Source: Prototheca cutis (Eukaryota; Chlorophyta; Trebouxiophyceae; Chlorellales; Chlorellaceae). Taken from it: a DNA stretch of 64,000 bases. The stretch lies in assembly GCA_002897115.2 (NCBI GenBank), contig BCIH01000004.1, positions 922,324 to 986,323 on the forward strand, given 5' to 3'. Positions 10,916-23,654 of the stretch are shown in pieces. How positions within the stretch are numbered: the first letter of the stretch is position 1; each line of letters begins with the position of its first letter. The notes under the pieces are model-generated. The model was not told the origin of the DNA and did no database searches. It saw nothing but the letters and a program-made list of their open reading frames with translations. The position numbers and the translations under genes were made by a program.

Positions 10916-13347
10916 CTAACCTCCCCCCACTCCCCTGCAAAACTCCATGCACACGTGCCTGAGCAGGTCTGGCAGTGCCGGCGATGACATGGTGAAGACC
11001 ATGGCAATCTGCGGATTCCAACAAAGCAGAGGGTCTTCTTGCCATGGATCGGGTAGGCTTGCATCGAGGACAGCACAGGCAACCCCATCTGAGAATGAGC
11101 ACATGCACGGCACGCCAGGGGGCCTGCATCACCCCCCCCCACACACACACACGTGCGCGCATCCGCTCCCGCACCCGCACCTGTTGTGGCGTCAAAACGT
11201 TCTCGAGGAAAAAGAACGAGCACAGTCCGGAAGAGAGGAGCCACTCTTTTCTGACATTCTCTTGCAGCGCATCGGTAACCCCCCGGAACTGCATGTTGTG
11301 GCAGGTGCAGGTCAGGTGAACATGCGTCGCGCCTGGTCCAGCAGGCTCGCCCCAGCCGTCCCCGATCCCTCCCAAGCCCCAGTGATCTCAACCCCGCCTG
11401 CCCGGCAGCACTCCCCACCTGCAGCGCTGCTTGTGCGTGGTACATCATCACGCTGTCGGGCCGGGGAGCGAGATGCTGGAGCGAGGACATCAACGTTTTC
11501 CGTTCCTTGTACACCTGTGCCGTCGGACGGGTGCCTTTGGTGTGGGTACGGAGCTTTGAGACTGGGTTCTCGTGAGACACACGCACTTGCGCAGCCCGTG
11601 CGCTGTCGATATCCTCTCGTGGACCCAGCGTTTCCTAGCATGTGCCCCCAACCCGACGCACACCCACACCCACACGCATACACAAGACATTGGCATTACC
11701 GCGTGCAGGCTGTGGATGACTTCCTTCTGCTTGGCATCCAGCAGCTCATGCTGACGGGGCGTCAGCCGCAGGCTCTCCAGCACGCCCAGCCAGAACCGCG
11801 AGTCGGTCAAATTCTGCTGGTGGAATGTGGGCGCCCCCTGCACCACTTGACCCAGGACACCCGGTCGCTGGCGGTACAGCTGCCACAGCCTCACACGCTG
11901 TGGGTAAATGGGTGGGGGTGTTGGGAGGGAATGGTTGAGCGCCTGATGTACGGGCTAGGGCCCAGGGTGTCCTGGGTTCAGCGACGCAGGAACAACCCCT
12001 CCCCCCCTTTCAAACCCCCCTTTCAACAAACCCCCTTCCCCCAAACACACATGCTCACCCCATGATGGAAGCACTTGTGAAAAGTCAAGAGTGCATCGGT
12101 GTCGTCATCGCCGCGCGCCTGCACCTCTGCAACGCGGTCAGCCAGCTGGTGCAACTGCTCCACGCCCCGCCGCCACTGTCGCCCCAGCTCCTCTGGAGGG
12201 GATCCGCGCATGTCCTCCAGCTCCCTGCCGGTCGAGCAGCGGGTATGAATGGCGTTGTCTGCTATGGCACTGTCGTTTTAATTGCTCTTTTGCAGTTGAC
12301 CCCCGGGCTCTAAAAGCGGCATTGCCTGCTCGCTCAGTCCCTGGTTCCATGCATGCAGACACGTCGACACCCTTTTCCGCGCTCCCCACCTTTCCCCAAA
12401 CAGCAACAGGCACCCCCCACGCACCCCCCCCAACACCCCACCCCCGACGTACCGTCCCCGCAGGGCGATGGTGTCTGCCTCGGCGTCCAGCGCCGCGGCC
12501 GAGCAGTAGATGATGCCCATCTGACCGGGGGTCAGCCCAGGCTCCACCGTGTACACACCAGTACGGACCAGGTCACCCTGCGTGCGAAGAAAACAGGAAT
12601 GGGCTCACCCAAATGAGCCACCTCCATGCCCACCAGGCGTCTCGCATGGTTCTTGCCCCGAACACGTCCTCCCACCACACTGCTCACCTCCTTGGCAGAG
12701 TTGAGGATGTCTATGGACTCGTCACGCATGCGTATGCACTGCTCAAACGCTTGCTGCGATGCATGCAGCATGGCCCACTCCTGCCGAGCCGCGCCAAGTC
12801 CCTGGGTGAGTTCCATTCGGGAAGTGGCCATCTGCTCCTTTTGCTGCTTGCGCTTGGCCCGGTACGTGGCTTGTGACCTGGCCAGAACAGGATATCCAGG
12901 GGTTGGACATGAATTTCTTTGAAAGGTGCAATGCGCCGTCGGGCACCAGTCACAAAGACATAGCAGCATGCGAACGCATCCAGTACTATTCCCTTTCAAG
13001 GGTGCTCTCAGCTGGCTCACACAACGCCTTGCTTGCACAGCAATGCCTGCAACTAGCAACCCGTTGTAACCTTCCAAGCAGGCACCAGGGGCAAGCCCCA
13101 GGATGGCAGCCTTGCTGGGGGACGCCTCCCGTTCAGATCGCATTTGCTGGATAGACACAGACGCGTCTTCGTGCCCAACCCACAATCCATAACACATTGC
13201 CAGTTCGCCCTACCTTCTGTTCCGGGCCCTGGTCTTCTCCAGAGAGGTCATGGCGCTGGCCTGCGAGGGGACGCTGTGGGGACTCTCCGCACTCCCCTGG
13301 CTGCCCTGCCTTTCCGGCTTGGAGTCAACTACTATGTCGGGCTGCAT
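10916..13347 (-). CDS. bZIP-1, class I bZIP with C-terminal helical module
   Basis: Eight exons: 13347-13214, 12877-12688, 12577-12453, 12224-12059, 11897-11700, 11514-11419, 11288-11181 and 11008-10916 (369 residues, phases consistent). Basic region EKTRARNRRSQATYRAKRKQ spans the first intron (about residues 37-56); it has the N-x7-R spacing and then an amphipathic helix to about residue 108. Then come VYTVEPGLTPGQ, LRLTPRQHELLDAKQKEVI, an NVRKEW helix, LENVLTPQQ and SSPALPDLL. Exon 2 (190 nt) equals the 67-nt basic exon of its sisters fused to the zipper exon; exon 5 fuses the WR and LTPxQ exons. The ATG at 13347 is the first in frame after an upstream stop. Role inferred: nuclear DNA-binding regulator. 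Confidence 0.85.
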
Positions 13348-14311
13348 AATGGCATGTCTGGTGCTGTCCAGACCTCCGTTCCGGGACTGAAAAGCGTGCC
13401 AGACGACGTCGCTTGTTGCGTGGGAGTGGTCCCCCGCCTGGCCCAAGCAAGTCTGTTCGAAACTCCCGGCTATATGCCGAGCGCCCAACTATAGGCCCGC
13501 CTGTGACCTGGCTGGGGTTTTCTTCTCACGGATCAGTTCCTGCGTGTTGGTTCTCAGGGCAAGGCGCGTCCGATCCACCCGAGATCCCATTTTCATTTTG
13601 CGGGGTTACGTCAGCGGTGGCTCAGCTCGTCTTCGTGAAAGGACGCATAAAATACCATGCAGGGCCAAAATAATGCAACCAGCTCAGCCAGCAGCAGCGT
13701 CACATCACCCCGGGAGTCACTGGGCATCACTGATGGCTGTGAATTGTCACCCCCCACAGGGCAATAGGAAGGTGGACTGCCTCAATGATGGACCACCGAG
13801 TTGCAACAAGTGTCGTGCCAGGCTCAATTTCCAGGACTTTCTAAAGCCTCCTTGCACGACCCGTCCTGCTGCAGGAAGGAGCCCAACCCATTCTCTGAAC
13901 GACATGGCAAGGGAATGCGGGGGCAAACAGGCACTTTGTTTGGAACCCATGCCCTTGCTGTGCAGGTGGGAATCTTCTGACGAATCTCGGAAAGGTGTCA
14001 TCGTTTTCTGCCGTAAATGTACAGTATTTTCAAGGCAGCACGTGACAGGGACATTTGCAACGCATGATATATTATGCTTTTGAATTGTGTTCCCGGTGGA
14101 ATAGGGACGCGTGGCGTCCTTGGACGATACTGGCCAGGCATTGCCAGCGGTGGATGGGGGTACGCAGCAGGGGGAAAGGAGAGGAAAGCACATGACAGCA
14201 CCGTAGGGCACCAACGCTTGGATGAATTGGCAAGGGACGCAAGCACGAAATAAGGGGTACAAACACACTTGAGTTGAGGGCCAGGGCCCTGGGGAGGAGG
14301 AAGCAGCGCTC
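13348..14311. other. spacer bZIP-1 / bZIP-2
   Basis: Upstream region of bZIP-1 and 3' flank of bZIP-2. Apart from the TTACGTCA site no feature is supported. Confidence 0.55.
13606..13613 (-). promoter_or_regulatory. TTACGTCA (TGACGTAA) site upstream of bZIP-1
   Basis: ACGT-core bZIP site 259 bp upstream of the start codon. Part of a recurring set in the array. Confidence 0.5.
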
Positions 14312-16963
14312 TCACAGCAGCAGCAGCCCTTGCTGACCACCGGGCTCGGCCACCTGCTCCTGCCGGCTCCGCTCGGCCGCGATGCTGAACAGCCTGTGGA
14401 AGCGGGTGCCAGTGTGACTCTTGTGTGTGTGCGTGTGCGTGCGGCTGAGGCGGCGCGGGCACGTGGGTATTCTGACATGGCAGATGGACTGGGCTTTGGA
14501 GCCGGCACAAATCGCCTTGAGGCACACCCTCCAACCCAGCCCACCCAACGCACTGGAGCATGTCGGGCAGATACGGATACGCCGCCGACAGCATGGCCGC
14601 TTTCTGCAGTGCATAGTTGTTTGTTTTTTGGAAGAAGGGGGGGGGGGGGGGGGGGGGGTCATCGCAGACAAGGAGGGCTGGTTTCCATGTGCACACCGGT
14701 CCCGTCGAGCACCAAGCCTGCACAAGAGCCAACATGCCTGGCGCAGTGAGATGTTGTGGGCAATGGCGGCCATGTAGGCATCACGGTGGGCCACCTTCTC
14801 CTCGTCCAGGTTGACGGCCATGGCGTGCGTGGCAGCACGCCACTGCACCAACGCTTCGGGCGTCGACCCGTCGTCGGGCACCGGCAGTTGTTCCAGGGTT
14901 GCCAGGCACCGTCGCCGCTCCACCAGGATCTGCGATGGGTGAGGGGAGACGACGGTGCAGGGTGGGGAGTGCAGAGTTGGCCGGTTGATGACACAGCTGG
15001 CTGACTTGCAGGCCGACTGCTTTGTCCAGACTGTCCCTGGAGGGTGAGCCAGCAAGAGCTGGTTGCGGTTCACTATGGTGTTCCAACCGCAACTCCCCCC
15101 GGCACCCTTTCAGAACGGCTCCTGCACACCTTGTCCATCCGCTGGATGAGGGCCATCCGAGTTTCCAGCAGCGCCGCAAGCTGCGGTGGCGTCAGCGCCG
15201 CGGCGTCCTGCACGTGTAGCAGATTTTGGGGGGTTTGCAGGGACTAGGTGGTGCTTGGTAGACGCGCAGCGGCCGAGGAGTTTCCTGACGAGTCCAGTCC
15301 CTCTTCAAGAACCCACCATCGCACAAGATACCCGTAAAATGAGCAGATACACGCACAGAGACGAAACACACGGCTCCCCTCTGGGACGGACCATGACGGC
15401 ACTCCAGTGCGCGTGGTGGTGCTCCGGGGGGATCTCAGGCATGCTGCCAATCATGACCTGGCGCACGATGCCGGGGCGGTAACGGCTGCAGCGCCACAGC
15501 AGCTCACGCTGCGGCGATCGGGAGCGGGGTTGTGGCATGAGCGCCGGCGCGCCGCACAAGCCTGAGACCTCAAAGTACCACTGCCACAGCACCCTCGCCA
15601 CCGTTCCCCCGCATGGCATTCCATTCCGTCATGCCAAGCCCTTGCACACCGAGCGGCGGACGGCGTTGACGAGGCGCTCACAGATGAGGTCCAGCGGCCC
15701 CACGCCCTGCACCACGTGGAGGAGATCCAGCGTCTGAAGCGTCTCGGTCCGCGTGTCGCGCCACAGCGCGCTCAGCGTGCTCAGCGGCGTGGCCCTAAAG
15801 GCGGCAATCTCCCTGCAGACATTTGTTTCGAAAGGTGGTGCAGGGGTGTGAGTGTTTTTGTCCTCGGTTGATGGTCCGCAGCCAGCCAGTCAACCCCCCA
15901 CAAACGAACAATCCCCAACGCACGCTGGTTGGAGTGTGGGTGACTGCATCTCGTCCAGGTACCGGCACAGTCCGTCCAGGCACGCGGCCTGGCCAGGGGG
16001 CAGGTCGGGCTCGGTCCAACTGTAGTACAGCGGGGGCGGGTCGCCCTCTGCATTTCCCCAGGCCGGCACGCCCAGCACGGGACTGAAGCCGTGCTTGGCA
16101 CGGATGAGGTTCAGGTAATCCTCGCGTGCCGACAGCAGCTGCTCGTACATGATCGACCGACTTGTCAGCAGCCGGTTTTCACGACGCGCCGACACCAGCT
16201 CGGAATTCAGCTGCGGGCCAGTGCACAGATGGATGAACGGGGAAGATGGGTCAACAGGGTTCCTGAGGTAAGAGTGCCACATGCGAAAGGCAGGGGCGGA
16301 TCACGCTACAACTGCGCCGCACCCGTTCAAACGAGGCCTTGGCATGCTCCGATTCAGCCTTGCGCTTTGCTCGATACCGCGCCTGTGCCCTGCAGTTGTG
16401 TGCGGGAGAGGAAAACAGCTCTCAACAGCCTGATTTAGCGTCGAAAGAACGACCGGCCCCTCCACATGCGCGTGGGAAGCAGCTCGTAGACGAGGCATTC
16501 GCACCTCTGGCAGATTGCGAGCCTAGTCAAACCATGTGCCAGAGTTATCCCGTACATGCACCCCCCAAACTCACTCTCTGTTTCGCTCCCGCGAGCGGCT
16601 GGGGGGCTTGGGCTTGGCGGGCTTTGGGGAGGGCTCCCCGACCGGCTGTGGCGTTGCGGTGTGACAGACGGGCCCCATCTGGGACCCGGGACCGTCCGCG
16701 GGCTTGGCTGGCAGCGCTTTAGATGCCACTTGTCCACCGACTGGGACACCATGAAGGCTACCAAACTGCATATTTGTCAGCTTATCCTGCAACCCCAGGT
16801 CCCCCTGCACGGCCGCGAAATCGCCCAGCGAAAAGGACGGAGGGGAGAGCATGTCGTCCAGGGGCTCGAGGAAGCTCAGGCTAAGGTTGGACGGCGCCCT
16901 GGTCTCCATCTCCAACTGGAATACGTTGTTGGATTTGGAATTAGGATCCTCGCTCTGCTCCAT
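14312..16963 (-). CDS. bZIP-2, class I bZIP with C-terminal helical module
   Basis: Nine exons: 16963-16575, 16389-16323, 16210-15945, 15812-15650, 15508-15392, 15207-15130, 14929-14738, 14603-14554 and 14393-14312 (467 residues). The basic region RSRERNREAQARYRAKRK (about residues 122-140) is cut by a phase-2 intron after NR, and the second exon is exactly 67 nt. A zipper-like helix ELVSARRENRLLTSRSIMYE follows, then a divergent TEPDLPPGQ segment, RELLWRCSRYRPGIVRQVM, ALTPPQLAALLETRMALIQR, ILVERRRCLATL and NLDEEKVAHR, and finally KAAMLSAAYPYLPDMLQ. The intron after HNISLRQ uses a GC donor (CAG|GCATGT), the only frame-compatible choice I found. Function inferred from the family. Confidence 0.86.
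14637..14658. repeat. poly-G run
   Basis: 22 Gs inside an intron of bZIP-2 (between the exons ending at 14738 and starting at 14603). Confidence 0.95.
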
Positions 16964-17338
16964 CGGCCATGCCAGCGCCAGGCGGGCGAACACCCCCTGG
17001 CTCCTGACCCCGCGCGGGACTGGGTAAACCAGCCGCTCTGATTTGGCGGCACTAATTCGTTTCGGTTCGGTAGTGTGGTTCAAGTCTGTACCGCATGTGC
17101 GGGACTTCAATTATTTGGCGGAAATAAGCCTTTGTGCGCGATCACCCGTCGGACAAGAAGTGCCGGTAGGGTTCATGTAATCCACCTCCTTGACTGCGCC
17201 GCACTCCGCCCTGGCCCCCTCTTCGCCAAGTCTATGCGCTATTGACCATTGATGCAAGTAGCCAGAGGCTCAACGCGTCATGCATGCCATGTTTGCAGCG
17301 CTTCGCGGAGGTCTCGCAGGTGCCGACGTGGCAAAAAT
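16964..17338. other. spacer bZIP-2 / bZIP-3
   Basis: No gene. An imperfect site ACGCGTCA lies at 17273-17280, 310 bp upstream of bZIP-2; weak. Confidence 0.5.
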
Positions 17339-20225
17339 TCAACTCCCCATGATGCTGGTTAGGACTCGGCTGGCAAAGCTCCCCTCCCCCTCCTCGTCGT
17401 CGAGCAGGCTCGGAATGATCCTGCGCCCCGGTGCAACCCGCGTTGGATCTAAAACATATGCAGCAATCATCATCGCGGCTCGCTCCCAAGACCTTGCCCG
17501 TCCCAGTGACCAACCAGGTGGCCCACCCCTCACCTGAAGATATCTGGCAAGGTGGGCATGGATACCACCACGAACATGAGCTTCTGCGACAGCAGGTGGG
17601 GGAGGGGGGGATATTCATGATGCTGGATCAGGAAATCATGCTCTGTTCCAATGAATCTATGGCATGCCCACAAAACATATACAGTTGGCTGTCCACCAGA
17701 GGGGCTGGGGTCGTGACAAACCCCTCCGTCCGTCCTCAAGCTGTGCTTCTCACCTGATTGAAATCGAGGATCATACCAAAGGTGCCTGCTACCAGGCCGA
17801 GCATCAGCTCCTGCTCGTCCACTAGTGTCCAGTAAACCGCACTCAGCGCGTCGCTCCACTGTCGGCCGATGGAGCGGGGTGGGGGGGTCGGGAGGGCAAT
17901 CTCACAGATTGATCTCACAGGTGCAGCACCGGCAGCAGGAATGCGGCATTATAGCGTCGTTGCCGAGAGTTCCACCTCGAGGCCCCCATTCTCAGCACGG
18001 ACACCGCCCCACCTCGGAAAACCGGCCAGCCGCCAGGATTGTAGAATCTGCATTGTCCAGACGGAGATCTTGCAGCACCCCCAATGCAGCTGCTCTTCGA
18101 TCCAGCACCTGCAGTGGGTAGGTGACAGCATTTGAATGCGTGCAAGTGTGTGTGTGTAACGGGGGGGGGGGGGGGGGGGCGGGCGCCCACGCGCGCGCCA
18201 GACCGGTCTGTGGAGCTGCAGCAGAAAGTCATCCCGGCCCGGCATCCATCCATCCACCAAGGGTGGCTGTGAAAAGGAACCCGCATGGCCCGACACCGCA
18301 CGCACCTCGTTCAGCTTTTCACGAGTCTGGGCGATATGTCGTCGCATCGCCTCCTGTTGATCCGGCGTTGGCTTGACCGCCTCCTGCGTGCGACACGCCA
18401 CGGCAATGGATCTCGGGGATTCGTCCTTGGGGTTCAGGGGCAGCAGTGTTCCTTGCCATACAGCCACACGCCCGCACTCATGTGGCCGCACAACCGACCA
18501 AACATCGCCAGAAAAATTTTGCACTCTGCCCCTGGCCCTCCCCTCGACGCGAGATGGGGGACACACATTCCATCCCAGACACGCACGATGCCGCGGCGCC
18601 AGAGATCGATGCTGTCCTGGCCTGGACTTCCCATCTCCCGCTGCACCGCGTCCATGATACTCTTGAGCCGGCCAGGCATGCACCTCGATACGCAGAGCAG
18701 ATCGCGCCGCTGCATTGTGTGTTGGATGTGCGGGCAAGGGGTTGCACTCTCGAAACCACTGGTGTCAATCATCAAGGGTCGCCACAGGATGCAGCTGGCA
18801 CCAGCACATCCCTACTCAAATGCTGCTCACCTGCGCATGCATCGACTGCATCACATCTGCCTGCCACGTGGCATCTGTTGCCTTTGAAGGCGCCAGGGCG
18901 AGCCCCTCAAACAGCTCCTGGAGATGGACATAGTTCGACACAAATCTTGCCGCCATGGCCTCCGTCGACATGTTCTCCAGTGCCAGCAACTCTCTGCCAT
19001 TTTTTGTATTTATTTAGGGGGGGGAGGCGGAGGGGGGTTGCTCATATTTGCACGCTTCTTTGAGCAGCGAGGGCAATTCCCCCACAAAACAACAAGGAAG
19101 CGGAAAGGAAACAACCCACTTGGTGGTCAAGCGTTCTGCGTCGGTCTTGCTCGCCCATCGCACTGCCCCCCGGAACATGATCATTTGACCCTGTGAGAAC
19201 CCAGGCTCTGTGTGCAGCACATAGCCGTGGGTATCCGGGCTTGACAAGGACCTCTCGATGGGGTTCTGCAGCAGGAGAGGAGATCAGAGGACGCACTTGC
19301 TTGGGGCACACAGCTGCTTCGAGGTCCGATCGCAGCCACCGAGGCACCCAATGCCTTGACCAGCATCTGCCGCCCGCCGCCGCGCCCCCCCCNNNNNNNN
19401 NNNNNNNCCCCCCCCCCAATTCTCACCTGTTCCATGGCTGACACAACCCCGCTCAGATACACGCCTAGTTTCTCCAACGTCTGGTAGTTGGTCGTCAGCA
19501 TGGCATGCTCCTGCCGTGCCAGCTCCAGCTCATGCCGCACCTGGGCAGGAAAGAAGGAAACGGCCATCCCGCGTTGTAGGCGTGCGCAGTTTCAACGCTA
19601 CCCAGAGGCAAGTGCACTTTCAGCGCCATGCATAACAAAAAGAAAGTAAATTATACTCTGGCGCGGCCATGACAATAGCATCAACCCCATGTCGTGAACC
19701 TTCCCCCCAGCAGTTGTCACGGCAGCACACCCCGCGCCGCCGCCCAACCAACCTGTAGCTGACTGTCTTTAGCGGCTGTTTTCTCGCGCTGCAGTCGTGC
19801 CCTGTATTTGGCCTGCGCCCTGCAGCAATGGCAGCACAGCGTGGGACTGAGCCTGTGGCATGTATGCCCTTCCAGGCATGCATGCCCCACCAGGGACCCA
19901 CCCATGGCTGGGCCCAACCCACAAGTTCGACTCACTCTCGATTTCGCTTGAGCCTTGCCTCCCGTTTATCATCCGTCGTTAGCGAGAATGGGTGAGGCTG
20001 GACATCCTCCTTGCTGTCGGCCTGCGGTCGCCTTCCTGTTGCCATGCTGTCGTTGTCGGAGACGGAGGGCAGGGACCCCGACCCCTCGCCAGGCAGGTCC
20101 CATGCCGGATCACGCCATTCAAAGTCCAAAGCACCCGAGGCGCTGGCCTCTATCAGTATATTGGGACCATGACGGAACCCATCAAACATCTTGCCACCAT
20201 CTTCCTCGAGCATGGCTGCATCCAT
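17339..20225 (-). CDS. bZIP-3, class I bZIP with C-terminal helical module
   Basis: Eleven exons, the most divided member: 20225-19936, 19819-19753 (67 nt), 19540-19427, 19265-19120, 18993-18831, 18709-18587, 18383-18306, 18108-18013, 17858-17754, 17583-17534 and 17492-17339 (461 residues, all phases fit). N-terminus is acidic (MDAAMLEEDGG). Basic region RLKRNREAQAKYRARLQREK (about residues 90-110), then zipper VRHELELARQEHAMLTTNYQ, VLHTEPGFSQGQ, an STEAMAARF helix, RRDLLCVSRCMPGRLKSIMD, TPDQQEAMRRHIAQTREKL, VLDRRAAALGVL, LVDEQELMLGL and MPTLPDIF. This gene gives the reference exon ladder for class I. A run of 15 Ns lies in the intron at 19393-19407. Confidence 0.86.
18160..18179. repeat. poly-G run
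   Basis: Homopolymer in a bZIP-3 intron; C-run on the sense strand. Confidence 0.9.
19381..19418. repeat. C-run with 15-N gap
   Basis: Poly-C flanking Ns 19393-19407, in the bZIP-3 intron after the zipper exon (ends 19427). Unresolved homopolymer. Confidence 0.95.
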
Positions 20226-20847
20226 GGCCACCTCCGAACGCGAACGCCGGTGTCCGGAGTCACGGAAGGTTAAAAAGCACACATACTGCACGCCCTGCAG
20301 CGTTGGAGATGCCACATCCTTACTCTGGACTTATAGAATCCATTCAAGTCCATTTCCCGTTGCGGACAACATTTGTCTCGGCGACGGAGACGACTCTCGG
20401 GTCCCCCCACCCCCGATGAACAGTCCCGAACTCGACAACCTGATGACGTAAACCACAGTTGCTTGCATGTGCAGCTGGACCTGGCTATGGGGGCCGGTTC
20501 CTCACAGGAAGTTTGATTGCGACTCTTCAGAAAATGAACGTGCATCTGCACTGGTAGGCATCTGGCATGGTCTGAGCCGACGGACTGCGTGATAGCCTGT
20601 GCTTTGCAGAGGGTCAGCGCAAGGACAGTCAATACAATGCAGCGGAGCAGCAAGGAAAAAATCAATGTGGCGCAGCGCAGAAATCTGAAATCATGTGCAG
20701 CGGCTTTCACAGCCACATGCAGCTGGCTTGTGGCCCATGGCATGCAACTGATGCGGATCCGCCGGTCCTACCAGTCCCGTCGTCGATGCAGGGTGGAGGG
20801 GTGGCACGCCGCACATGCGTTGGCCGGGACAACAAGAGACTCCTGTT
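20226..20847. other. spacer bZIP-3 / bZIP-4
   Basis: No coding exon supported. Holds the TGACGTAA site of bZIP-3. Confidence 0.5.
20444..20451 (+). promoter_or_regulatory. TGACGTAA site upstream of bZIP-3
   Basis: 219 bp upstream of the bZIP-3 start; same octamer as upstream of bZIP-1, 5, 8 and 12 but in the opposite orientation. Confidence 0.5.
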
Positions 20848-23654
20848 CTAAACCCATCTACAGGCCCCCCCCAGAGCAACACAGGCACATGTGCCTGGTA
20901 CGACTAACACCCCCTGTGAGAGTTGGAGGGACCAATGGCAGACATCGTGGGCAGTGGAAATTCTAACGGAAAATTGGCCCAAAATAGGAAAAAGCCTGAT
21001 GGGGGACAAGGGTCTCCCCAAAGTCCCTCCTAGGGATTCATAGATGTTATACAGGTGAATGAAGAATATCCTCGGTGTACAGCCGTCCAGCCTCTGCATC
21101 AGGTCTCCAATGCGCTCAACACGCTGCACCGTGAAAGGTGGGAGCGGCGTTACAGGCATCATCATTGGAAAAGAGTAGCTCTGGGATGCAAGCTGCAATG
21201 CATCTTCATCCATATTCACTGCAGAGACCCCCCTTTTCCATGCGTGCATAGATCCATACACACAACCAACGCGCGGACAAATGCAGCAGCAGCTACCGAC
21301 CTGAGGAGGTCTGGGAGGCCGCCGTGGCCGTGGAGCAACAGGGCGGCGAGCTGGCGGGGGTGGAGAATCTCGCCCAGGACGGCTGTGCCGGCTTCACGAA
21401 AGGCCAGCCGCTCCGCATCCAAATTCCCTTGCAGCATGTTTGCATGTCGCTGAATCTGTCGTCGGCCAGATGGATGGGTGGTTTGTCGGAATGGTATCAG
21501 AGCAGGTGAGGCTCAGGGGGATGGGCACGCACCCAAACGCGTCACAATGCATTCCAAGGTCAACGCACCTCGAACAGGTTGGCAAATGCGGCTAGCTGCG
21601 AGCCAGCATCATTGTTGCCGAGGCAATGGAGCAGGGAGTCCAGCAGCTGGCGGCGCTCTGCCAGCAGCTGCACAAGAATCAGGAGAGAGTAGTACACTGA
21701 GGTCATTGCAGCAGCAGCAGCAGCAGCCACTGGCCGGCCGACACCGTCCTCCATTGACAAGGGCTTCCCGGCCAGCTTACCCTAACCAGATGGACATCCA
21801 GCCTTATTTTGACCGCCGCCAGCTTGGCTTCCTGGTCACGAGCCAGCGCCAACTCATCCTGTAATGGTCAGAGCATGAGGGACAGCATTACGGAAGGAAG
21901 TGGTAAGCCGGGAAAGTATGTCCAGGGCACATGCAGAGGACGAGATCTTGCAAATGTGTGGTGCTCGGGAGATCAATGTCGTGATGCCATCCTCCTTCGA
22001 GAGCTGCCTTTGTCAGGGGCGAGACGGACCAATATCTGCTGTGGAACCAGCCACCCCAGGCAATGATCCAGCACTGCATCCCCCGGCTCACCAGCGTGTG
22101 TCTCCAGAGGGTTTGAGGCCAAATCTCTGAGGCGTTGAATTCCTCGCCAAACATGACAGGCACGGCATCGGGCCGGAAGCGGACAACGCGCCAGAGGAAT
22201 TTTTCCTTCAAGCAAAAGGAGTGTGAAATTAAATTCATGGATAGTGCTGGTGAGAGTGCTGCCGTGTTCACATTGCATTCTGACAGCCGTCCATGACAGC
22301 AGTCCATAACAGGCACAAGGTCCAGACGCCAGCGACAGCGGTAGCAGCCCTGCATTATAAACAAGCCCCCCCAGCGCACCACGACACCGAGAATGTCCTC
22401 CAGGTCGCCGTCCCCAGTGCCATCACCACGCAACTGACTAGAGCGGTCATAACAGAGCCTGACATCAGTCAGAATCTCCCGCCATCGCTGCCCGAGCCCG
22501 TCTGCCGACACCTGATGGAGCATTTCCAGCTCCCTTCAAGTGAGTAATCAATTTAATAATCCTGTGAATTGCTGCTCTGTGCGTACAGCTGTCCAAATGG
22601 ACGGAAACAATGACGAAGCCAGCGGTCTGCCCAATCTCTTGCAGCCGAGGCACCCTGCATCATCACTCTTCACGATCAGTCTTGGCCATCAAAGCCGCTG
22701 ACAACCATGGCGCCAGTGGAAACCTACTCATGGGTTGGAGAAGGTGGTTGCCTGTTGTGCACAGCCGCCAGCACCGTTAGACTGGACAGGAAAGCACCCT
22801 GCCCAGGGCCCATATCGTGGAAGACAGTGCGCTCCACCAGGATGTCGTCCTGTCACAATGTCAAGTTCAGGGAAAACATCATGCGTGTCCAAAAAAGGAA
22901 CACAGCAGGCCAGGCAGATCCTCATGTCCCAGAAGGTCGCTGAACAGGCTGGATCCCGCACAACGCGTGCGGGGGCCTGGCTGCGCAAGGAGCCACAGCT
23001 GTCCCCAGGCACCCCACCCATCCGACCTTACCCGCGCCGCCCCCGTGCGTGCAGCCCTCTGTAACAACGTCACAGATTTGTCTCGAAGGGACATCACCAT
23101 CTCGTAGAGCCGGGACGTGTGCTCGAGCTGGCAACGCGTCTCCCTGGCGACATGGAGTTCCCGCTTCACCTGCATGGGGTGGCCGTCGAACGGCCATGGG
23201 CAATGCACCGTCATGCCCCCGTGGGTTAAACCTGCTACGTCAAACCCATGTAACCAGAAAATTTGTGATTTCCAACCTTCGCATGTGCCTGGACGGTACA
23301 AATGCGATGCTGTCGCAACTTCGCGCGATATCGTGCTTGGGCCCTGCAAACGGAGGGTTTACGGTTCCGTGACGTGATCTAGCCAGGCCAGGCCAATCAT
23401 CATCATCACACTTCCGCGTCCCTCCCACGCCGCGTCGAAACCCTGTTTGTGTTCGCGTACTCCTTGTTCCTGTCCCTAGGGGGCGGCGAGGACTGCTTCC
23501 CAGCGATGACGACCGATCTCGAGGTTGTTGGGCGGACGTGGTCCAGGCCGTTCGACGACACAGCCACAGCGCTGGAAGACGGCTCTGAGGATCCGGCCTC
23601 CCATTTCTGATCATCGATGTCTATATCTATGTCCTCCAAGGTCATTGCGCCCAT
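20848..23654 (-). CDS. bZIP-4, class I bZIP with C-terminal helical module
   Basis: Exons supported: 23654-23461, 23343-23277 (67 nt), 23169-23032, 22849-22728, 22533-22380, 22205-22092, 21858-21781 (78 nt), 21667-21569 and 21449-21301. The start MGAMTLEDIDIDID is acidic. Basic region DRNKEAQARYRAKLRQHR (about residues 59-76); zipper KRELHVARETRCQLEHTSRL; a degenerate FHDMGPGQ instead of EPGLTxxQ; QVSADGLGQRWREIL; FLWRVVRFRPDAVPVMF; LLAERRQLLDSL; GEILHPRQLAALLL ending GGLPDLL. The last exon is uncertain: an acceptor at about 21222 would give a long tail rich in hydrophobic residues stopping at 20848, while other acceptors give an almost immediate stop. Confidence 0.78.

Noticed and set aside
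10947..12065. 372-codon plus-strand frame
   Set aside because: Runs across several bZIP-1 introns and exons in antisense with no family similarity.
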